A stretch of DNA of 64,000 nucleotides from contig OY970383.1 in assembly GCA_963719415.1 (NCBI GenBank), positions 372,001-436,000 of the forward strand, in the 5' to 3' direction. Position numbers and translations under genes: made by a program. Positions 55,504-64,000 of this stretch are shown in pieces. Every line of letters begins with the position of its first letter. Position 1 is the first letter of the stretch. The notes beneath the pieces are model-generated. The model was not told the origin of the DNA, searched no databases, and worked only from the letters and a program-made list of their open reading frames with translations. The DNA is from JAPLIS01 sp963719415. Its GTDB lineage: Bacteria; Babelota; Babeliae; Babelales; Vermiphilaceae.

Positions 55504-55553
55504 TGTACAATTTAAAACCTATCTAACTTATAAAAATTAAATCAATAAAACTC

Positions 55554-56489
55554 CTACTTCGTCACCTTACCCTCACCATTACTCTCACCGCTATCAGAAA
55601 GAGTCAACGACCCTTGAGGACCCTCATTCGCACCTAAATCAAAATCACTCATCCGCCTACTATCCAACCTGCTATTTTCTGCGCCGCGTTCTGACCCAAA
55701 ATCTGACTGCCTTTCACGAACTTCTTTAAAGTCCTTTAAATCTTGAAGCATATCTTGTCCAAGTTGGCTTAACGGACGCCGATCCTCATAACCCTTGATC
55801 ACTTTTTCTTCCAATGGGTTACCCTCCTCATCAATCAAAGTTTCCACTTCCTGAGAACGACCCAGAGAGTCCAATATTACCACTATTTCTTTTCTCGCTA
55901 TTCCATCAAAACTTATACGACACCTCAAACTAACAGATTCATCTGCATACTCATCAATTGTGAAGTACTGAACATCCATAACTCCTTCAGAAGCTCCACT
56001 TGGCGCCCTACCAGGAACCATGCCTGAGGCAACACCTGAAGCAGGAGCAACAATATCTCTAGCTCTACCTGTTGAAGAAACTCTTTGAACTCTTCTATTG
56101 AGCTCCAACTGTGTTGCTGGAGATAATCCACTCGATTCCTGTTCTTCCTCATCTACTAAATTTCCCCCCAAAGATTTTCGATAATCTATTATAGCCCTAA
56201 GCCTCTCTTGCCCAAATTGAGTTAACGGACGTACATCATGGTAACTCTTATGCACCGATCTCGACTTTACGGTACCATCAACATTAAACAAAGTATGCGT
56301 TTCCTGAGTATTTCCAAATTGATTTTGAGTTACAACCACTCTCTTTTTAAGTTTTCCACCGACCCATATAGAACAGGACGAACCAAAAATCCCACGATCA
56401 GATATTTTGATTGGCTTACAGCGAACATCCATAGCATATGCCCCTGCTGGCATTATTAAAAACGCCAATAATACCAATATTTTATTCAT
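55554..56489 (-). CDS. Secreted protein with two copies of a novel domain
   Basis: About 311 residues from ATG 56489, preceded by GGAGGT four bases upstream (better than the ATG at 56501). Signal peptide MNKILVLLAFLIMPAGAYA. Two copies of a domain of about 85 residues: first at about 20-105 (CSIWVGGKLKKRVVVTQNQF, then YHDVRPLTQFGQERL), second at about 170-245 (CRISFDGIARKEIVVILDSL, then YEDRRPLSQLGQDML). Copies are joined by a Ser/Gly/Ala-rich linker, and a polar tail follows. A third copy is in the next gene. No family recognised. Confidence 0.8.
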   Translation of the reverse strand: MNKILVLLAFLIMPAGAYAMDVRCKPIKISDRGIFGSSCSIWVGGKLKKRVVVTQNQFGNTQETHTLFNVDGTVKSRSVHKSYHDVRPLTQFGQERLRAIIDYRKSLGGNLVDEEEQESSGLSPATQLELNRRVQRVSSTGRARDIVAPASGVASGMVPGRAPSGASEGVMDVQYFTIDEYADESVSLRCRISFDGIARKEIVVILDSLGRSQEVETLIDEEGNPLEEKVIKGYEDRRPLSQLGQDMLQDLKDFKEVRERQSDFGSERGAENSRLDSRRMSDFDLGANEGPQGSLTLSDSGESNGEGKVTK

Positions 56490-56597
56490 AGAAACCTCCA
56501 TTTGTATCTATATATAAAGCTATAAAAAAATAATTAATTTAAGGTAAAGCAGAATAAAAATTTAGAAGTAATAATAATCTTAACTTAAAATAATAGT

Positions 56598-57107
56598 TTA
56601 ATATGAAGCTTTTTTCTTACGCGCAAACCACCCCAAAAAACGTCCCTTCGTCTTTTCCGGTGGAAATGGCCTCAGGTTGCTATCTTCATAATTTTCATTT
56701 TCATTTTCATTAACATCTGACATATTCAAAAAAGTTTGTTGATAATACTTTATATCTTTAAGCATCTTTTTCCCAAATTGACTTAACGGATGTGGATCAT
56801 CATAAGCCTTATACACTTTTCTCGATAATTCTTTACCGTCTTTACCCACCAAAAAAGGCGTCTCTTGAACTCGTCCAAAATCATCTAAGGTTACGATTAT
56901 TTTTTTTTGAGGTATTCCCTTAACTCTTATTAAGCATGAAACTCGAATAACCCCATTCTCATCAATCTTTACTGGCCCATAGCTAACATCCATAGTACTT
57001 ACTGCATACATAGTATCCAAAGCATTAATAGAATACATAGCATACATTCCTACTGGCGTTAATAATAACGCCAATAATATCAATCTGTTACTCATATTCT
57101 TACTCAT
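56598..57107 (-). CDS. Secreted protein with one copy of the novel domain
   Basis: About 169 residues from ATG 57107, with GGAGGGGG upstream. Signal peptide (LILLALLLTPVGMYA). A single domain copy follows: VSCLIRVKGIPQKKIIVTLD, DFGRVQETPFLV, YDDPHPLSQFGKKMLKDI. It ends with a basic tail (RKKKASY). Paralogue of the gene at 55554, 96 bp upstream of it on the same strand, so probably co-transcribed. Confidence 0.78.
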   Translation of the reverse strand: MSKNMSNRLILLALLLTPVGMYAMYSINALDTMYAVSTMDVSYGPVKIDENGVIRVSCLIRVKGIPQKKIIVTLDDFGRVQETPFLVGKDGKELSRKVYKAYDDPHPLSQFGKKMLKDIKYYQQTFLNMSDVNENENENYEDSNLRPFPPEKTKGRFLGWFARKKKASY

Positions 57108-57289
57108 ACCCGATACCCCCTCCATTTACGCCTGTATATAAAATTATGCAAAATTATAAATATTATGATACTTAACTATAATTTTAGCCCAAAACAATTC
57201 TATTTGTAAAGAAAACGCTTTTTCTTGAAAATATTATAACTATTGCTATAGAATTAGATGCTTAAAGAGTCAGTTAGATATACTTTACT

Positions 57290-57712
57290 AACGTGAGCTC
57301 GACGTAAAAAAATGGTAAAAATAGCTTGAATATTAGCTTTGCAACGTACTAAAACTTCCCATTTATGGCCCCTCTTTATCCCACCTATGTCAATACCCCG
57401 GTCTCGCGTCCGGGGACCCCAGAATAGCCGGCAGGATCCCGAATTTTTTTACCCCACCTACGGCGGCAGGGACCCCGAATTTTTTTACCCCACCTACGGC
57501 GGCAGGGACCCCGAATTTTTTTACCCCACCTACGGCGGCAGGGACCCCGAATTTTTTTACCCCACCTATGGCGGGGACCCCGAATTTTTTTACCCCACCT
57601 ACGGCGGGGACCCCGAATTTTGAGGGCCACACAGAATTATACCCTACTTTACAGAAACATCTCATTTACAAAAAAAGCTTTAAAATACTGATCGTTTAGA
57701 CCGAGCTCACGT
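57290..57712. mobile_element. MITE-like element, copy 2, enlarged by a GC-rich array
   Basis: Inverted ends AACGTGAGCTCG (57290) and CGAGCTCACGT (ending 57712). Its reverse complement aligns with the 179-bp element at 15311-15489. The difference is in the centre: where copy 1 has the loop of the GGCC hairpin, copy 2 has about 245 bp of GC-rich tandem repeats between GGCCCCTC (57368) and GAGGGCC (57622). The reading frames open across the array are a by-product of 36- and 33-bp periodicity. The rest of the gap 57126-57875 holds no gene. Confidence 0.8.
57434..57623. repeat. GC-rich tandem array, 36- and 33-bp units
   Basis: Units start at 57434, 57470, 57506, 57542, 57575 and 57608 (partial). 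The first three are 36 bp, the next two 33 bp (lacking GCA). Core: GGACCCCGAATTTTTTTACC then CCACCTACGGCGG. Bases 57381-57433 are a diverged leader with a CCCCGG/CCGGGG hairpin. The composition is sharply different from the AT-rich surroundings. Confidence 0.9.
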
Positions 57713-57786
57713 AGTATAACCTAATTTTCTAATTTTATGGCAAAATATTAAAAATTAAAAATCTATGCTTTAACCCCAAACAACAA

Positions 57787-57820
57787 AATAGGGGAACTCT
57801 TATTAAAAAGTTCCCCTATT
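57787..57820 (-). terminator. Terminator after pnp
   Basis: AATAGGGGAACT at 57787-57798 pairs perfectly with AGTTCCCCTATT at 57809-57820 around a ten-base loop, 56 bases after the pnp stop. Confidence 0.8.
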
Positions 57821-57875
57821 CACATACTATCTAAATATCTAATACTATTTTTAAAGCTATTATTTAACTAAACTA

Positions 57876-59966
57876 TTAATTCTCTAACAGCCGTAAACTA
57901 ATACGACCAGTAGTACTATCATGATCAAGAATCTGTACTTTAATAAACTGATCAACGGCAAAATCTTTAGCAAATGTACGTTGCATATTTCTTGGAATAT
58001 TAGAAACATGAACCAAGCCATCAACTCCTGGAACAAGCTCTACAAATATACCAAACTCTGCTATTTTCCGTATTTTACCTTCAAAAATTATACCTACATC
58101 AATCTGGCCAGCAAGTACCTTGACCCAACGAATTGCTAATTCAACATTAGCTTCAGGTCCACCAAAAATCTTAACTAATCCATCCGATTCTATATCAATT
58201 GCTGTTTTGGTAACTTCAATAATTTCACGAATTGTCTTACCGCCACCACCAATGATACCACCAATTTTATCAGGAGCAACATGTAAAGTAGTCACTTTTG
58301 GTACTAAATCAGAAAGTTCAGCATTTGGTTTAGTCATTACTTTTTGCATTTCACCAAGAATATGCAATCTACCTTCTCGAGCTTGTGCTAATGCAGATTC
58401 AAACACTTGGCGAGAAAAACCACCTTTGTATTTAATATCTAACTGAAGAGCAGAAACCCCATTTTCTGTACCTACTACCTTGAAATCCATAAGTCCAAAA
58501 TCATCTTCAAAACCAGAAATATCTGACAATACGGCGATATCCCCTTTTTCATTTTTCAAAAGTCCCATTGCAATACCAGCTACCATTTTTCTAATAGGTA
58601 CACCAGCATGCATAAGTGCCATGGTAGAACCACAAACTGTTGCCATAGACGTTGACCCGTTAGATTCTAACATGTCTGCAACAATACGAATAGTGTACGG
58701 AAAATCTTCTTTTGACGGAAGTACATATTTAAATGATGATGCTGCTAGATAACCATGACCAACTTCTCTACGACCTGGCCCACGCAACATGCGAACTTCT
58801 CCAACAGAAAACGGAGGAAAATTATAATGAAGCATAAATGAACTTTTAACCGCTTCTGCTGTATCCATTACGTTGTCAAACCGCTGTTCGTCTTGTCCGC
58901 CACCCAATGTCACGGTAACAAGAGCCTGCGTTTGACCACGGGTAAACAGAGCCGAACCATGGGTGAAAGGCAATAAACCAACTTCAGTTGTGATAGTACG
59001 AATCTGATTAAATGCACGACCATCAATACGATTTTTCTTAACAAAAAGCAATTCGGTGATTTTATTTTTTAGGATGTCTTTGAAAATATATTCTACAACA
59101 GCCGGAATAACTTCTGGTTTAGCTAGTTCTTCTGCCTGCATATATAAAAATTCTTCTTTTAGGGTCTTAACTTTAAGAGCTCGTTCATGCTTATCAAACA
59201 CAAACACCGATTCAACTCTATTTGGAGTTAAAAAATCTGATGCCAAAGTTTCCCACATACTCCAGTTATGCCAATCTTCTTTTTTATTTTCTTTAGTAAC
59301 GTTGAGCGCTTTTTGTATTTCTTCCTGCCAAACAACTAATTTTTTAATCGCTTCATGAGCATAAAAAAGAGCATCTAATAGATCTTTTTCTGGCAACTCA
59401 TTCGTCGCTCCTTCGACCATACAAATACCTTCTTGTGTACCTGCAACGACGAGATTAACTTCTGATAGAACGCTCTCTTCATACGAAGGATTTACCTGCC
59501 ATTTACCATTAATACGCACCACTTCTACAGCACCAACGGGTCCTAAAAAAGGAATCTTTGAAATTGATAGTGCTAAAGAAGCAGCCAATAGCGCTATAAC
59601 ATGAGGTGCATATTGTTTATCAACAGAATAAACAGTGACCAACACCTGAACTTGATCAAAGAACGTTGCGGGAAATAAGGGTCTAAGAGCACGATCTATT
59701 AACCGACTTGTTAATACTTCTCGATCAGAAGATCTGCCTTCTCTTTTATAATACCCTCCAGGAATTTTACCTGCTGCCGCAAGAGGTTCTCTGTATTCAA
59801 CAGAAAGCGGTAAAAAACCAGGAAACTCTTTAGATTCTGCTGCTACAACAGTGGCCAATATAACCGTACCACCATGCTTAAAGAAAAGTGAACCATCTGC
59901 TTGAAGGGCAACTTTACCTATTTCAGCTTCAAATCCGAATTCTTCTAATCGAAAATTTTTAACCAT
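57876..59966 (-). CDS. pnp: Polyribonucleotide nucleotidyltransferase (PNPase)
   Basis: Phosphorolytic 3'-5' exoribonuclease of the RNA degradosome. The 696 residues follow the family plan: first RNase PH domain (GTVILATVVAA; EYREPLAAAGKIPGGYYKRE), an alpha-helical linker, second RNase PH domain (FTRGQTQALVTVTLGG, GPGRREVGHGYLA, ESNGSTSMATVCG), a KH domain with IGGGGKTI (about 565-575), and a C-terminal S1 domain (GKIRKIAEFGIFVELVPGVD). It follows rpsO by 78 bp on the same strand, the usual rpsO-pnp operon. Confidence 0.96.
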   Translation of the reverse strand: MVKNFRLEEFGFEAEIGKVALQADGSLFFKHGGTVILATVVAAESKEFPGFLPLSVEYREPLAAAGKIPGGYYKREGRSSDREVLTSRLIDRALRPLFPATFFDQVQVLVTVYSVDKQYAPHVIALLAASLALSISKIPFLGPVGAVEVVRINGKWQVNPSYEESVLSEVNLVVAGTQEGICMVEGATNELPEKDLLDALFYAHEAIKKLVVWQEEIQKALNVTKENKKEDWHNWSMWETLASDFLTPNRVESVFVFDKHERALKVKTLKEEFLYMQAEELAKPEVIPAVVEYIFKDILKNKITELLFVKKNRIDGRAFNQIRTITTEVGLLPFTHGSALFTRGQTQALVTVTLGGGQDEQRFDNVMDTAEAVKSSFMLHYNFPPFSVGEVRMLRGPGRREVGHGYLAASSFKYVLPSKEDFPYTIRIVADMLESNGSTSMATVCGSTMALMHAGVPIRKMVAGIAMGLLKNEKGDIAVLSDISGFEDDFGLMDFKVVGTENGVSALQLDIKYKGGFSRQVFESALAQAREGRLHILGEMQKVMTKPNAELSDLVPKVTTLHVAPDKIGGIIGGGGKTIREIIEVTKTAIDIESDGLVKIFGGPEANVELAIRWVKVLAGQIDVGIIFEGKIRKIAEFGIFVELVPGVDGLVHVSNIPRNMQRTFAKDFAVDQFIKVQILDHDSTTGRISLRLLEN

Positions 59967-60044
59967 CAGATTAAACCTAACATAACCTTAAATACTTTTA
60001 TTACCTGTATAAACACTATTGTATAGACGCTATTTACGAAAAAA

Positions 60045-60308
60045 CTATTTACGTAAACCTAACTGCTCAATAAGATTCTTATACTTTTCTTGATTTTCAT
60101 CTTTAAAATAGGATAATAAGCTTTTTCTACGATTGACCATTTTTAAAAGGCCACGACGAGAGCTAAAGTCTTTTGGAGATTTAATACAATGTTGATTAAG
60201 CTCATTAATGCCATGAGTTAATAGAGCAACTTGTACTTCTGTAGAACCAGTATCTTTTTCATTAGTTCTAAATTTTTGAATTATATCTTGTTTTTTTAAA
60301 ACAACCAT
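60045..60308 (-). CDS. rpsO: 30S ribosomal protein S15
   Basis: An 87-residue protein with the S15 pattern: TGSTEVQVALLTHGINELNQH, then DFSSRRGLLKMVNRRKSLL and the closing YLKxx-like YFKDENQEKYKNLIEQLGLR. S15 binds 16S rRNA early in small-subunit assembly. It directly precedes pnp. Confidence 0.95.
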   Translation of the reverse strand: MVVLKKQDIIQKFRTNEKDTGSTEVQVALLTHGINELNQHCIKSPKDFSSRRGLLKMVNRRKSLLSYFKDENQEKYKNLIEQLGLRK

Positions 60309-60387
60309 TTTAGGTTCCTAATTTATTACGTTATTATTATAATTTTCTTTATTATAACAGTTTTATTTACATTAATAAAGACATATC

Positions 60388-60462
60388 TGGTAGGCGCGAG
60401 CGGGATTGAACCGCTGACCCTTGCTACGTCAAAGCAATGCTCTACCACTGAGCTACGCGCCT
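60388..60462 (-). tRNA. tRNA-Val (anticodon GAC)
   Basis: On the minus strand: acceptor AGGCGCG pairs with CGCGCCT, D arm GCTCAGTGGTAGAGC, anticodon stem TTGCT/AGCAA with loop TTGACGT (anticodon GAC), T arm AGCGG-TTCAATC-CCGCT, discriminator A. CCA is encoded (60388-60390). It lies between rpoC and rpsO on the same strand. Confidence 0.95.
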
Positions 60463-60565
60463 ATATCAATCTTTACTTAGTCGTTATTTTCAGTATTTAT
60501 TTTCATGCAACCCTATTACGTCTTGCTCTTCTGCTTGCAGCTTCTCGTTCAATTCAGTCAAATCA

Positions 60566-63500
60566 TCACCTAAATATTTTTCTCAAATGACGAATACCAG
60601 TACCTGCAGGTATAAGTTTACCAACAATAACATTTTCTTTCAATCCATAAAGTAATCTATTTGTCCTGATAATAGCAGCTTCAGCTAAAATTCGTGTTGT
60701 TTCTTGGAATGATGCTGCAGAAATAAAGCTTTCAGTTCCTAATGATGCTTGAGTAATCCCCATCAAAATAGGTTTTGCAGTCGCAGCTTTTTTACCTTCA
60801 GCTTTAGCAGTACTATTAACTGTTTTAAAATGAATACGATCAACACGATCACCAATAAGAAATCGAGTATCTCCTGCATCAATTACACGAACTTTACGAA
60901 CCATTTGTCGAACAATCAACTCAATATGTCGATCATTAATATCAATACCTTGTAAGCGATAAATTTCTTGAATTTGATCAACAAAATATCGTTGTACTAC
61001 ATCAGGTCCCATAATACGAAAAATATCATGAAGTACTGGAGACCTGAAGTTAATCAGATCACCAGCACTAACTCGTTCACCATTGACTACATTAATCTGT
61101 TTACCACGAGGAATCAAAGTAATCAAAAGATTCAGCACCATTGACCACCGTAATTTTACGCATACCACGATGCAAGCCACCAAAAACTACTTCCCCATCA
61201 ATATCAGAAATAATAGCAGGATCTTTAGGTGATACGTGCTTCAAATAATTCAGCAATACGAGGTAAACCACCAGTAATATCTTTTCTTCGGAAGCTTCAC
61301 GAGGCATTTTAACAATAACATCACCAACTTTAACTTTCTGATCATTTGCTACGTTCAAGTAAGAACCGCTTGGCAAAAGTAATGAGCTAATTCTTCGCCA
61401 TCAGCATCAACAATACTAATTGCTGGCTGATATTTTTCACTACGATGCTTCTAAGAATACATAACTGGATTTATTGGTTATCTTCATCAAAACGTTCTTG
61501 AACAGTAATATTTTCAATAAAATCAATAAATTTAACAGTTACCTCGCTTTTTCAGTCAAGAATAACTTTATTATGTTGGATCCCATTCTACTAATTTTGT
61601 ACCTACTTTTACCGGCTGCTTATCCTGTACATAAATAAGAGAACCATACTCCAAATCATGCTCTGTAATTCACGACCATCTTCTGCAAGAATCACTAATT
61701 TTGCTTTACGACTCATCACTACCAATTGATTATTACGATTAGTAATAGTTCGAATGCCTCGCCATTCAATAATTACCATCATGATTTAGCTTCATAATAT
61801 GGTTGTTCACGCCAAACCAGAAGCAGTACCCCCGATATGGAACGTTCTCATAGTAAGCTGCGTTCCCGGTTCCCCAATAGATTGTGCTGCAATAATACCT
61901 ACCGTTGTTCCAACATCAACATATGCACTCTTTGATAAATCATAACCATAACACTTAACGCAAACACCACGTTTTGCTTGACATGTTAACACTGAACGAA
62001 CAAGGATGCTTTGTACAATGCGATTCATCTATTCTACCGCGCATCTCTCGATTAACAATCTCATTCTGTCTTCCAATAATTTCACCAGTTACCGGATCTT
62101 TAACATCAGCAGCAAAAACACGACCAAATACTCGATTTGCTAATCGCATAAATAATATCACCAGAATCTTTCAAATCTGCTAATTCAACGTAACCGAGCG
62201 TTTTACAATCATCTGTAATAACAACAACATCTTGAGCAACATCAACTAAACGACGAGTTAAATAACCAGAGTTTGCTGTTTTAAGCGCCGTATCAGCTTG
62301 ACCTTTACGAGCACCGTGAGTAGAAATAAAGTATTCAAATACACTGAAGACCCTCTTTAAAGTTAGACTTTACCGGCGTTTCCATAATTTCACCGGTCGG
62401 TTTCGCCATCGGTCCACGCATACCCACTAACTGCTTAATTTGATCTTTAGAACCTTTTGCTCCTGATTCAAGCATCATAAAAATTGGATTAAAAGGCTGA
62501 TTTGATTTATCTTCATTCATAAAAGCGCTGTTATCTTGTATCTTCAAGATTCTTTATACATAGCATTAGCAACATCAGCCGTGGCATGACCCCAAACACT
62601 CAGTACTTTATTATATCGCTCACCATTAGTAATAACACCATCCATATACAACTTTTCAGTATTTTTAACTATCATCTTCAGCCTTAATCAATGATCCCGT
62701 TTTCTCTTCTGGAATAACAAGATCTGATAAGACAAAAGAGATACCGCCCATAGTGGCATTATAAAAACCAAGTTTTTTAATTCTATCAAGACACAAAACA
62801 GTCTCTTCGCTGCCCAAATGATAATAGATCTTTTCAACCATTTTAGCTAAATCACTCTTGCCCATTACTTTATTGACCCAATGGAACAATCAGATCCTTT
62901 TGGCAAGGCTTCAAACAAAAGTGCCCGGCCTACTGTAGTTGAAACAATTGATGTGTCTTCAAGTCGTAATTGAATACGAGCATGCAAGTCAACTTGTTTG
63001 CATTGATACGCTCGTCACAACTTCATGAACGCTTGAAAAAAGGATTCCCTCCCCTTCAACATTTGCACGTACTTTGGTCATATAATGAAGACCTAAGTAC
63101 CATATCCTGAGAAGGAACGGTAACTGGTCGGCCATTTGAAGGAGATAAAATATTCTTCGTTGAAAGCATTAATCGGCGACTCTCTTCTTGTGCCCTTTCA
63201 CTCAGTGGTAAATGCACAGCCATCTGATCACCATCAAAATCTGCGTTAAACGCTGTACAGACAAGTGGATGAATTTTGATAGCTTTACCATCAACTAAAA
63301 TAGGATAAAAAGCTTGAATACCAAGACGATGCAACGTTGGTGCACGGTTTAAAAGAATAGGCCGACTCTTTACTACTTGCTTCAAGAACGTCCCAGACTT
63401 CTGGTTGCCAATTCTTCAACCATGTCGACGAGCAACGCGCATATTAGGCGCAAAATCACCCTGCAATAAACCTGCATATACATATGGCTTAAAAATTTCA

Positions 63501-64000
63501 AATGCCATCGCTTTTGGTAATCCACACTGATCTAATTTTAGTTCAGGATCAACCACAATAACAGAACGACCAGAATAATCAACACGACGACCAAGCAGAT
63601 TTTGCCTGAAATCGACCCTGTTTACCACGCAACATTTCACTCAATGATTTAAGAGGTCGACGATTTGAGCCACGAACAGCTTGTCCTCTGCGACCATTAT
63701 CAATAAGAGCATCAACTGATTCTTGCAACATCCGTTTTTCGTTTTTAATAATAACGGACGGTGCTTCAATTTCTATTAAACGTTGCAAACGAATATTTCG
63801 ATTCAATACCCGACGATATAATTCATTTAAATCAGAACTTGCAAAACGACCACCTTCTAAAGGAACTAATGGACGTAGATCTGGCGGCAAAACAGGCAAC
63901 ACCGTTATAATCATCCATTCAGGGCGCAACTTGCTCTGTAACAAACCTGAAATAACTTTAATGCGACGAATAAGTTTATGTCGTAAAGCTACTGAAGCAG
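60566..64000 (-). pseudogene. rpoC: RNA polymerase beta' subunit, broken by many frameshifts (partial)
   Basis: The coding sense of RpoC runs through the whole stretch but changes frame about nine or ten times. Key parts are all present: LPPDLRPLVPLEGGRFASSD (63.9 kb), LNRAPTLHRLGIQAF, the catalytic NADFDGDQ (63225-63247), the Cys motif CQAKRGVCVKCYG, GIIAAQSIGEPGTQLTMRT, and the C-terminal GKLIPAGTGIRHL (to 60566). Examples: near 63413 one T is missing from the GGTTTG expected in the RRHGLKNW region, and near 63383 one extra G precedes CAAGTAGTAAAG. Since rpoC is essential and its motifs are unchanged, low-quality sequence is the likeliest cause. The gene's 5' end lies beyond the window. Confidence 0.88.

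Noticed and set aside
57434..57623. CRISPR array
   Set aside because: The 36-bp units follow each other directly without unique spacers, and no cas genes are present in the window.
57339..57665. Several overlapping frames through the GC-rich array on both strands, encoding PTYGG-type peptide repeats
   Set aside because: They are open only because the units are 36 and 33 bp long. There is no Shine-Dalgarno, no signal peptide, and frames are open on both strands at once. The region aligns with a non-coding MITE-like element.

Overview
The window is an AT-rich bacterial chromosome segment. It carries ordinary housekeeping genes (rpsP, ffh, hflX, uvrD/pcrA, trpS, glmM, pnp, rpsO, rpoC, tRNA-Val) mixed with many exported proteins built from eukaryote-like parts: ankyrin repeats, WD40 repeats, TPR-glycosyltransferases and a cytosolic-PLA2-like lipase. 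Short signal peptides, large paralogous ankyrin and WD40 families, insertion sequences and abundant gene relics suggest an intracellular symbiont of protists. The gene style best fits Candidatus Dependentiae (TM6). That assignment is inference; no 16S rRNA gene is present to test it.

Layout. 0-1.5 kb: rpsP (partial) and ffh. 2.5-8.9 kb: four secreted ankyrin-repeat genes on the minus strand, with two relics and an IS5-family element. 9.1-14.1 kb: hflX, then two exported TPR-glycosyltransferases (the second frameshifted) and a DUF6165 protein. 14-16.3 kb: two unknown secreted proteins and a MITE-like element. 16.5-18.8 kb: uvrD/pcrA, followed by relics. 19.4-26.9 kb: first WD40 cluster, broken up by IS5 relics, an IS630-like and an IS4-like element. 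27-31.4 kb: a small secreted protein, a 958-residue cPLA2-like lipase, and trpS. 32.7-36.1 kb: a cdaA-ybbR-glmM-type operon plus DUF502. 36.2-41.7 kb: second WD40 cluster (four tandem genes). 41.7-57.1 kb: ankyrin proteins, two peptidoglycan enzymes, a paralogous pair of unknown Rossmann-like secreted proteins, a HipA relic, a zinc-metalloprotease-like protein, a DNA polymerase III delta-like protein, and two genes sharing a novel repeated domain. 57.3-57.7 kb: a second MITE-like element with a GC-rich 36/33-bp array inserted in it. 57.9-64 kb: pnp, rpsO, tRNA-Val and a heavily frameshifted rpoC.

The most notable signal is at the protein ends of the WD40 family. All six members with an intact 3' end finish in Cys-(Cys/Leu/Tyr)-Ile-Ser, after a lysine-rich or charged stretch in most of them. 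This is the form of a eukaryotic CaaX prenylation box. Each also starts with a signal peptide and a shared motif of about 35 residues. Together this suggests exported effectors that the host farnesylates and anchors to its membranes. The relic copies in which Cys became Tyr are informative decay states. An ankyrin protein at 41.7 kb ends in CSMQ and may belong to the same scheme.

A second theme is turnover by partial duplication. Short decayed copies of neighbouring genes (ankyrin 3' end, uvrD 3' end, WD40 3' end, a holA internal piece, a glycine-rich gene) lie between intact genes. The rpoC frameshifts at the window end are more likely sequence errors than biology.
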